Part shown: positions 57,452-64,000 of the stretch, piece after piece
Layout of the letters: each line of letters starts with the position of its first letter
Numbering within the stretch: the stretch's first letter is position 1
Position numbers and translations under genes: made by a program
The notes under the pieces: generated by a model
What the model was told of the DNA's origin: nothing
Databases searched by the model: none
The model's input: only the letters and a program-made list of their open reading frames with translations
Origin: Virgibacillus litoralis
GTDB taxonomy: Bacteria > Bacillota > Bacilli > Bacillales > Amphibacillaceae
NCBI RefSeq assembly: GCF_017873675.1
Contig: NZ_JAGGKK010000015.1
Location: 54,019-118,018 of the forward strand
Length of the DNA stretch: 64,000 bases
Direction of reading: 5' to 3'

Positions 57452-59002
57452 ATGGAATTTTTATCTGTTGTCCCACCTATTGTTGCGGTGGTACTTGCAA
57501 TTTTAACGAAACGTGTCTTGTTTTCATTGTTTATTAGTATTCTGGTAGGTGGTTTAATTGCAGCGGGCGGAAACCCATTTGGTGCAGTAGGGGAAACCTT
57601 TACATGGATGAAGGATGTTATGACTGATCCTTGGAACGCACGGTTTCTCGTTATGACGGCGTTACTTGGGACAGGCGCTGCCTTTATGTTTAAAACAGGC
57701 GGTTCAGATGGTCTGATACGTTTGTTAGAGAAGAAATTAACTACTAGAAAAAGAGTACAATTTTTACCTTACCTATTAGGAATGCTCATCTTTTTTAACG
57801 ATTACGTGAACTCTGTAATTGTTGGGAATGCTTCAAAAGATATTACTGCTAAACATAAGGTATCGAGGGAAAAGTTATCCTACATACTAGACTCGACAGC
57901 TGCTCCGATAGCGACAATTGGACCTGTTTCCGACTGGATTGGCTTTCAGGTGTCCTTAATTGCCGCAGCCTTTGCAAGCCTTAGCATTGTAGGTGCAGAG
58001 CCTTACTTCGCATTTCTGCAATCAATTCCATGGAACTTTTATGCAATACTATGTCTGTTAGCTGTTCCGATGATCATTGCCGGTAAAGATTTTGGTCCAA
58101 TGGCAAAAGCGGAACACCGTGCACAGACAACTGGAAAATTAATACCAGATGGATCAACACCTCTATCTTCTGTAGAACAGGATTTAGGTGAACCACATAA
58201 GAAAGAAGGCAGTGTTTGGAATTTTATTCTTCCGCTTGTAACACTTATTTCAGTAAGTGTATGGGGGTTGTGGTATTCAGGTGGTGGTGCTACAGGGATA
58301 TCGATTATGGATGCTCTTGCAGCTACAGACGTTTCCGTTGCCCTAACATGGGGTGCATTTGCGATGACTACAGTCGGTATTATTTTAGCACTTATTCAAG
58401 GCATGAGCCTTAAAAAGTGTGAAGAAACATTACTTGGTGGTATTCGAACAATGCTTCCTGCGCTTATAATTATCATATTGGCTTGGTCTATTGGAACGGT
58501 TACATCGGTCCTTGGAACAGCAGAATTCGTGGTTGGTGCAACAGAAGGATGGATGACCGCAGCACTTGTGCCATTTCTTGTGTTTGCGATAGGTATGTTT
58601 ATCTCATTTGCAACCGGTACATCATGGGGAACAATGTCGATACTGACGCCAATCGCAATTCCAATGGCGTATACCTTTGGTGGCATGGATTTAGTTCATA
58701 TCGTAATTGGTGCTGTTTTTGCTGGAGCTATATTTGGAGATCATGTTTCACCAATTTCAGATACAACTGTTATGGCATCCATATTCGCTGAGTCAGATCA
58801 TATTGCCCACGTTAACACGCAGATTCCATATGCTATGGTGCCAGCGGGAATTGCGGGTGTACTATATTTATCGTATACCTTGATTGGAAGCAGTATTGTA
58901 CTGTTGATTGTGGGTATCATCGCTCAATTCTTCCTGCTTCGTTATTTGGGTAATCGGAACGAGAGAAAGTTTATAGAAGAGGAGAAGAGAATTGGAGCGT
59001 AA
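57452..59002 (+). CDS. NhaC-family Na+/H+ antiporter-like transporter
   Basis: 516 aa with about 12 helices. FFNDYVNSVIVGNASKDITAKH, DSTAAPIATIGPVSDWIGFQ, TGTSWGTMSILTPIAIP and FGDHVSPISDTTVMAS are typical of the NhaC/ion-transporter superfamily. Ion antiport or an amino-acid/organic-acid antiport are both possible. Placed inside a catabolic operon, it may exchange a substrate or export Na+ that enters with symport. Confidence 0.82.
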   Translation: MEFLSVVPPIVAVVLAILTKRVLFSLFISILVGGLIAAGGNPFGAVGETFTWMKDVMTDPWNARFLVMTALLGTGAAFMFKTGGSDGLIRLLEKKLTTRKRVQFLPYLLGMLIFFNDYVNSVIVGNASKDITAKHKVSREKLSYILDSTAAPIATIGPVSDWIGFQVSLIAAAFASLSIVGAEPYFAFLQSIPWNFYAILCLLAVPMIIAGKDFGPMAKAEHRAQTTGKLIPDGSTPLSSVEQDLGEPHKKEGSVWNFILPLVTLISVSVWGLWYSGGGATGISIMDALAATDVSVALTWGAFAMTTVGIILALIQGMSLKKCEETLLGGIRTMLPALIIIILAWSIGTVTSVLGTAEFVVGATEGWMTAALVPFLVFAIGMFISFATGTSWGTMSILTPIAIPMAYTFGGMDLVHIVIGAVFAGAIFGDHVSPISDTTVMASIFAESDHIAHVNTQIPYAMVPAGIAGVLYLSYTLIGSSIVLLIVGIIAQFFLLRYLGNRNERKFIEEEKRIGA

Positions 59003-59026
59003 TTTTTTTAAAAGAAAGGGGCAACT

Positions 59027-60115
59027 ATGAAAAATTTCAATATTGCACTAATCCCAGGTGATGGTATTGGACCGGAAGTTGTGGCAGAGGGTGTGAAAGT
59101 TCTAAAAGCAATTGAGGAGATGGGTTCTAACCTCTCCTTTTCCTTTACAGAGTTTCCATGGGGCTGTGAACACTATCTGGAAACCGGAAAGATGATGGAT
59201 GACGATGGCATTGAGAAACTAAAACATTTTGATGCAATCTATTTAGGTGCTGTTGGGTACCCTGGAGTACCTGATCATATTTCATTATGGGATCTTCTAT
59301 TGCGAATCCGAAAAGAATTTGATCAGTACGTTAATTTACGACCAGTCACACTCTTAAATCAGTCGCTGACACCGTTAAAAACAAAAACGGAAGCGGATAT
59401 TGATTTTCTTGTTATCCGCGAAAATAGTGAGGGTGAGTATGCTGGCGCAGGGGACTGGCTATTCAAAGGACAACCTGAAGAGGTAGTATTGCAAACTGGT
59501 GTGTTTTCCCGTAAAGGTACAGAGAGGATCATCCGTTATGCGTATGAGGAAGCTCGTACTTCAAACAGAACACTGACAAGTATAAGTAAAGGAAACGCTC
59601 TTAATTATTCGATGGTATTCTGGGATGAAGTATTTGAAGAAGTAGGAAAAGAATATCCAGATGTTGAGACGTATTCTTATCTTGTTGATGCTGCAAGCCT
59701 GTATTTAGTGTCAGACCCTGAACGATTTGAGGTTGTTGTAACATCCAATCTCTTTGGTGATATCATAACAGATCTTGGTGCTGGAATAACGGGAGGACTT
59801 GGTCTAGCAACAGGAGCCAATGTTAATCCTGAAAAGGAATATCCTTCTATGTTCGAGCCTGTACATGGCTCTGCTCCAGATATTGCTGGAAAAGGAAATG
59901 CAAATCCAATTGCTGCTATTTGGTCTGTTAGCCAGATGTTAGATTTTTTTGGGGAAGAACGATGGGGTAAAGCTGTACTAACTACGATACAGGATATGGT
60001 TAAAGAAACAGAGATGCTGACCCCGGATTTAGGTGGAAATGCTTCTACAGGAGATGTAGGGGATTCATTTATTGAAAAATTGAAAATAGCTACTGAAACT
60101 ACTAAAGTTAAATAA
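59027..60115 (+). CDS. Tartrate/D-malate-type decarboxylating dehydrogenase
   Basis: A 362 aa member of the isocitrate/isopropylmalate dehydrogenase superfamily, YeaU/TtuC branch. LIPGDGIGPEVVAEGVKVL, IRENSEGEYAGAGDWLFKG, Mg site TSNLFGDIITDLGA and NAD site FEPVHGSAPDIAGKGNANPI. The RENSEGEYAG loop separates it from LeuB, whose loop is RELTGGLYFG in this window. It probably oxidises a 2-hydroxyacid such as D-malate or tartrate; role in the cluster not certain. Confidence 0.88.
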   Translation: MKNFNIALIPGDGIGPEVVAEGVKVLKAIEEMGSNLSFSFTEFPWGCEHYLETGKMMDDDGIEKLKHFDAIYLGAVGYPGVPDHISLWDLLLRIRKEFDQYVNLRPVTLLNQSLTPLKTKTEADIDFLVIRENSEGEYAGAGDWLFKGQPEEVVLQTGVFSRKGTERIIRYAYEEARTSNRTLTSISKGNALNYSMVFWDEVFEEVGKEYPDVETYSYLVDAASLYLVSDPERFEVVVTSNLFGDIITDLGAGITGGLGLATGANVNPEKEYPSMFEPVHGSAPDIAGKGNANPIAAIWSVSQMLDFFGEERWGKAVLTTIQDMVKETEMLTPDLGGNASTGDVGDSFIEKLKIATETTKVK

Positions 60116-60234
60116 CTAAAATAGATTGCTAGTTTACTGGCGGATTCAGTTTTGAGAGAGAAAAATACAAATAACATTAGTAATCACATATTAGTTAGAT
60201 TACATTTCGCCCTGTTGTTGAAGAACCCATTTTT

Positions 60235-60473
60235 TAACAGAATGAGGATCCGGTTTACTGGTTTGGCGGATCCTCGTTCCGTTATTTCCTTGAAAACCCT
60301 TGTTTAGAGCTATGGTTCGGATCCTCATTCCGCTATTTGCCATTTCTGCATTAAAATTGGCTGATTTTCAGCTATTAGCGGAACGAGGATCCGTCTCACC
60401 CTTCCGAGAGCACCTTTTCTGCTATTTAGCGGAATGAGGATTCACTTCGATTGTTTGGCGAATCCTCATTCCG
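60235..60473. repeat. R3 array 2: six GGATCCTCGTTCCG units
   Basis: Units at 60235-60252 (reverse), 60265-60284 (forward), 60317-60335 (forward), 60374-60393 (reverse), 60426-60442 (reverse) and 60456-60473 (forward). The first five follow the same orientation order as the array at 6401. It lies between the dehydrogenase and the SSS symporter, in a 644-bp gap with no gene. Confidence 0.8.
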
Positions 60474-60591
60474 GGTTCATCCCCCTTTATCGTATAATCC
60501 TGCCAATTTAAGTGCATACCATACTGGTAATTCACTTCTTTTGTGTCAACAACAAGTTTTTGTAAATAGAAAGTTCTGGAGATAACCAAAA

Positions 60592-60704
60592 TATTTCGAC
60601 AAAATTGAACACTTATTCCGGTATTTCGACACACAGAATAAATATCTTTAACATTCCATAAAATAATAGCAAATGCTTGGACACCCTTTGCAATATGCTA
60701 TTAT
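60592..60704 (+). promoter_or_regulatory. Promoter of the symporter-amidohydrolase operon with upstream direct repeats
   Basis: TTGGAC (60677-60682), 16 bp, TATTAT (60699-60704). Upstream, TATTTCGACA occurs twice, at 60592-60601 and 60622-60631, exactly 30 bp apart, i.e. on nearly the same helix face. Possible activator sites; TCGACA is also the half-site of the GntR operator. Confidence 0.5.
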
Positions 60705-60759
60705 ACATTGTTTTTTTACTAATATATAATAATTATTAGTATAAATTTGGAGGTTAAAC

Positions 60760-62199
60760 ATGAGTTGGTATTTATTTTACTTTATTATTTATTTTGGATT
60801 TTTATTTGGAATGGGTTTTTGGTACTTTTTCCGTGTCAAAGGTTCAGATGATTATTTAATTGCAGGCTGGAATATGGGCTTTTGGTCAATCGTAGGAACT
60901 ATAATTAGCACGTTCTGTGGTGCGGCAGTATTTATCGGCTGGGTAGGAATGGGATTCACAGTTGGTATGTCAGGCTTTTTCAAATTTGCTTTGCCAGCGT
61001 ACATATTTACACTAATTTTAATTGTTTTGTTTGCCAAGCCGCTTCGTCGCCAGCGATTATATACTTTAGCGGATTTATTTAGTGAGCGGTTCGGCAGTAA
61101 GACTGGAATTTTCCCATCCATATTATCTGCGTTTATCTATTCAGTACCGACATTAGCATTGCAAATAGTTGGGATGTCAACGGTCTTTACGTTGGCATTT
61201 GAGATGTCATTTAATGCAGGCGTTATCGTGTCATTTGCATTAATTTTAGGATTTACTATTTTGGGTGGTTTGCCAGCGACTATAATTACTGATGCGATTC
61301 AATCAGTTATTTTAGTAGTTGGTATTATTATGTTGTTTATTGCAAGTGTCATGTATGGTGGAGGTTTGAAAGAGATTCTTGCCTCAACTCCTGCAGATTA
61401 TTTAACACCATTTGGAAAAGAAGGGGTGACTGCTGTCCTAATATATGCGCTATCAGTCGGTCCATTCTATTTAATTTGGCAATCCACCTGGCAGCGAATT
61501 TTCGCTTCAAAATCTGAAGAGGTAGCGCGCAAGGCTGGAATAACAGCAGTTATCATAGGTGCACTGATTTCTATTTTGCCATACGGAATTGGAGTTATTG
61601 CCCGTGGATTTGTACCTTCAGATATTAATCCTGATTTGATCTTCTCCTATGTAACGGTTGAATTGCTGCCTCCAGCTCTTGGTGGAATTATCCTAGTTGG
61701 TCTGCTTTCAGCTTTAATGACTGGGGCGGATTCGTTTATTCTACAAGGGAGCTCGAACTTGACGAAGGATTTATATGCTCGATTGATCAAACCGGATGCG
61801 GATGAACGTCAAATGATGCGGGTATCACGCTGGAGTGTAGTAATTATTGCAGTGTTGGGCTTAATCGTCGCATATAACATTACAGATATTATTACGATTT
61901 ACCAGTGGGCATTGCGACTGTCTGCGGTAACACTTGTTTTTCCATTTCTGGCTGTTATGTTCTGGAAGCGTGTAACAGCTATGGGTGGTTTATCATCCAT
62001 GATTCTATCAGCAACGATCACAATTTTTTGGCCATTTTTAAATATGCCAGTAGATGTAACGATAGTAGGATTTGCTGTTTCTTTAATTACATTAATAGTT
62101 GTTAGTCTTCTAACACAGCATTCAAAAAGAGAAAAAGTTCATGCAGTTTATTTTGAGGATTTTATAAAATCAGATGAAGATGTTCACGAAAGGAGCTAA
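60760..62199 (+). CDS. Sodium:solute symporter (SSS family)
   Basis: 479 aa with about 13 helices. SDDYLIAGWNMGFWSIVGTIIS, GLPATIITDAIQSVILVVG, STWQRIFASKSEEVARK, and LMTGADSFILQGSSNLTKDLYARL (Na+ site helix) fit the family. It is unlike the PutP-type protein at 10904. The gene is cotranscribed with an amidohydrolase 6 bp downstream. As it is the only obvious organic-solute importer in the island, it might carry the amide or ectoine-like substrate. ATG after TTGGAGG. Confidence 0.85.
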   Translation: MSWYLFYFIIYFGFLFGMGFWYFFRVKGSDDYLIAGWNMGFWSIVGTIISTFCGAAVFIGWVGMGFTVGMSGFFKFALPAYIFTLILIVLFAKPLRRQRLYTLADLFSERFGSKTGIFPSILSAFIYSVPTLALQIVGMSTVFTLAFEMSFNAGVIVSFALILGFTILGGLPATIITDAIQSVILVVGIIMLFIASVMYGGGLKEILASTPADYLTPFGKEGVTAVLIYALSVGPFYLIWQSTWQRIFASKSEEVARKAGITAVIIGALISILPYGIGVIARGFVPSDINPDLIFSYVTVELLPPALGGIILVGLLSALMTGADSFILQGSSNLTKDLYARLIKPDADERQMMRVSRWSVVIIAVLGLIVAYNITDIITIYQWALRLSAVTLVFPFLAVMFWKRVTAMGGLSSMILSATITIFWPFLNMPVDVTIVGFAVSLITLIVVSLLTQHSKREKVHAVYFEDFIKSDEDVHERS

Positions 62200-62205
62200 A
62201 CTTGT

Positions 62206-63846
62206 TTGAGTTACGATAAAGTCATATTCAATGGAAATATTCTTACATTAGAAGATAGTCGAGCTGCTAATGCTGTAGGATTCTCCAATGGAAAAATCAA
62301 AAAAATATGGTTTGATAATCTGGAAACTGAAACAAAAGCCAATCAGTGGATTGATTTAGACGGGCGCACGCTTATTCCGGGATTTATCGATACCCATAAC
62401 CACTTATTCATGTACTCACAGCAAAAGCAACAATTGACTTGCTCGACTCCTCCAAACAAAACAGTGAATGATATTTTGTCTCTTGTAAAGACCGAGATCA
62501 AGGGGGAACAGGAAGGGAAATGGATTGTAGGGGCTGGTTATGATAACACAAAACTTGCAGAGAATCGTCATATAACCCGTGCGGAATTAGATGAAGTTGC
62601 TCCAGATAATCCTGTATTTATTCGACACATTTCCGGACATCTCGCTGTAGTAAATTCAAAGGCATTTGAGTACTGTGAAGTATCGGAATCTATTGAGAAT
62701 CCACCCGGAGGACACTTCGGACGTGATACGGATGGTAAACTTGATGGCGTAATATATGAGTTGCCTGCATTGGAACGTATAATGCAAAGAATGCCTAGGC
62801 CGACAACGGAGGAATTAATTAATCGTCTGGAAGCAGCAGCTCATGATTATTTGAAGGTAGGGATAACGACTAGTACGGATGCAGCTGTGGGTCTTGATTT
62901 AGGATATGAAGAATACAAGGCACATATGGAAGCGGTTCGTACTAGGAAAAATCCATTGTATATGCGCTATATGATAATGCATCACTTATTTAACGATGAT
63001 GGCGAATTTGCGGGGCTGGATGCAAAAAAAATGGCACAGCGAATTGAAAACGATACGAATGGTCGTGGAAAATTGGACAGTGTGAAACTGTTTCAGGATG
63101 GATCAATCCAGGGACGAACGGCTGCTTTGCGAGATGGCTATTATGGAGACGAATATTTTAATGGTGAGCTGATACATTCTCAGGAGACGTTGAATGCATT
63201 ATACCAGCGATTCCATAATGAAGGATTTCGAATTACAACACATGGGAATGGAGACCTGGCGATCGCTTCAATTATTGAAGGATATTCGAAAGCATTGGAC
63301 CTCAGACCTAAAGAAAATCATCTTCATCGAATTGAACATTTACAAACCGCAAGAGACCAGGATTTAGAAAAAATGGCCAAGTATAAGATTGCGACATCTG
63401 TTTTCATTAATCATGTCTATTACTGGGGTGATGATCACCGCGATATTTTCCTGGGGCCAGATAGGGGAGCAAAAATAGATCCACTTGCAAGTGTTTCCGA
63501 TCATGGAATACTTTACACACTGCATTCTGATTGTCCGATCACACCGATTTCTCCGCTATTTTCCATTTGGGCTGCAGCAAACCGTCTTACAAAGGATGGA
63601 TATGTGCTTGGTGAGGATGAAAAGATATCTGTGCTGGAAGGCTTAAAGTCGATGACGATTTATGGTGCAAAACTCAATGGTACAGAAGATGTTAATGGTT
63701 CTATTAAAGAAGGAAAGCGGGCTGATTTTGCAATACTGGATCGAAACCTGCTTGAAATAGATCCGGTGGAAATTAAGGATGTTGTCATTGAGTCAACAAT
63801 GATTGATGGTGAGATAGTATTTGAACGTGAGCAGGAAAATAAGTAA
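62206..63846 (+). CDS. YtcJ-like amidohydrolase (Amidohydrolase 3 family)
   Basis: 546 aa. VIFNGNILTLEDSRAANAVG, the metal motif PGFIDTHNHLFMYS (His-x-His), RHISGHLAVVNSKAF, TTHGNGDLAIASIIEGY, HRIEHLQTARDQD and the late Asp in LHSDCPITPISP. The fold hydrolyses C-N bonds of amides or cyclic imides in the cytoplasm. TTG start 62206, ten bases after AAGGAG. It pairs with the SSS symporter, so import and hydrolysis of one compound is likely. Substrate unknown. Confidence 0.85.
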   Translation: MSYDKVIFNGNILTLEDSRAANAVGFSNGKIKKIWFDNLETETKANQWIDLDGRTLIPGFIDTHNHLFMYSQQKQQLTCSTPPNKTVNDILSLVKTEIKGEQEGKWIVGAGYDNTKLAENRHITRAELDEVAPDNPVFIRHISGHLAVVNSKAFEYCEVSESIENPPGGHFGRDTDGKLDGVIYELPALERIMQRMPRPTTEELINRLEAAAHDYLKVGITTSTDAAVGLDLGYEEYKAHMEAVRTRKNPLYMRYMIMHHLFNDDGEFAGLDAKKMAQRIENDTNGRGKLDSVKLFQDGSIQGRTAALRDGYYGDEYFNGELIHSQETLNALYQRFHNEGFRITTHGNGDLAIASIIEGYSKALDLRPKENHLHRIEHLQTARDQDLEKMAKYKIATSVFINHVYYWGDDHRDIFLGPDRGAKIDPLASVSDHGILYTLHSDCPITPISPLFSIWAAANRLTKDGYVLGEDEKISVLEGLKSMTIYGAKLNGTEDVNGSIKEGKRADFAILDRNLLEIDPVEIKDVVIESTMIDGEIVFEREQENK

Positions 63847-63857
63847 TACTAAATAAA

Positions 63858-63890
63858 GTACCCTCCTTGTTTTAAGGGGGGTACATTTTT
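63858..63890 (+). terminator. Terminator of the symporter-amidohydrolase operon
   Basis: Stem GTACCCTCCTT / AAGGGGGGTAC (one T-G pair) with loop GTTTT-type and TTTTT after it. The last 110 bp of the window hold nothing recognisable. Confidence 0.85.
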
Positions 63891-64000
63891 CATTGTTTAG
63901 GAAATTATCACTAGCGTTGCATAAAAAAACTATAGCTTAGTCAAATAATTAATTTCAATGTCTGAGATAGATGATTGAATTTTCCGATATTAATGTTCCT

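Noticed and set aside
45129..63846. Prophage or integrative element carrying the catabolic island
   Set aside because: No integrase, phage gene, tRNA-linked attachment site or direct repeat boundary was seen; the tRNA-Ala at 6210 is far away.

Overview
The window looks like chromosomal DNA of a halophilic or halotolerant Bacillaceae (Virgibacillus / Oceanobacillus / Lentibacillus type). The evidence is low GC, strong AGGAGG ribosome binding sites with ATG/GTG/TTG starts, B. subtilis-like proteins (MotA/MotB, DapG-type aspartokinase, MtnE, YitT), T-box and c-di-GMP riboswitch leaders, and genes for using the osmolyte ectoine. The genus is inferred, not proven.

Layout. 1-5.5 kb: fatty acyl-CoA catabolism (acyl-CoA dehydrogenase, MaoC hydratase, CoA transferase, two acyl-CoA ligases). 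5.6-8.6 kb: a lone panD, tRNA-Ala, a repeat array, then motAB behind a predicted sigma-D promoter, a c-di-GMP-I riboswitch and a terminator. 8.6-10.9 kb: a ComEC-like metallo-beta-lactamase-fold lipoprotein with a frameshift in its signal region, plus two DUF3006 genes, one of them truncated. 10.9-16 kb: a CdaR-type regulator with a symporter, an FAD oxidoreductase and an ornithine-cyclodeaminase-family reductase. 16-29.5 kb: branched-chain amino acid synthesis, ilvD and then ilvBHC-leuABCD-ilvA-aminotransferase, the latter behind an Ile-type T-box. 29.6-35.9 kb: a dipeptidase, then a Thr-type T-box and lysC/dapG-hom-thrC-thrB. 35.9-39.3 kb: flavodoxin, an unknown secreted protein and a ComA-like / MmgE-PrpD pair. 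39.5-40.4 kb: a REP-associated tyrosine transposase flanked by inverted copies of its repeat. 40.4-44.8 kb: a YitT membrane protein, an omega-aminotransferase and an APC permease.

45-63.9 kb is the most distinctive part, a compound-catabolism island. It carries ectoine hydrolase (doeA/eutD), ectoine-binding lipoprotein (ehuB), a 2-hydroxyacid dehydrogenase, a GntR regulator, a GabT/DoeD-like aminotransferase, an SSADH/DoeC-like dehydrogenase, RidA, an M20 deacetylase (DoeB2-like), hydroxyectoine dehydratase (eutB), a D-amino-acid aminotransferase, a divergent alanine-racemase-fold protein, a NhaC-type antiporter, a D-malate/tartrate dehydrogenase, an SSS symporter and an amidohydrolase. The same palindrome, TGTCGA-CAA-TCGACA, lies 14 bp downstream of the -10 box at both doeA and the GntR gene, and a half-conserved copy precedes the dehydrogenase gene. 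This points to a GntR-controlled (hydroxy)ectoine regulon that differs from the proteobacterial DoeX/EnuR type, lacks the EhuACD transporter, EutA and EutC, and carries D-amino-acid enzymes instead.

The window is also rich in short interspersed repeats. Four families and one composite palindromic element are described. Several sit in 5' leaders or have become part of coding ends.
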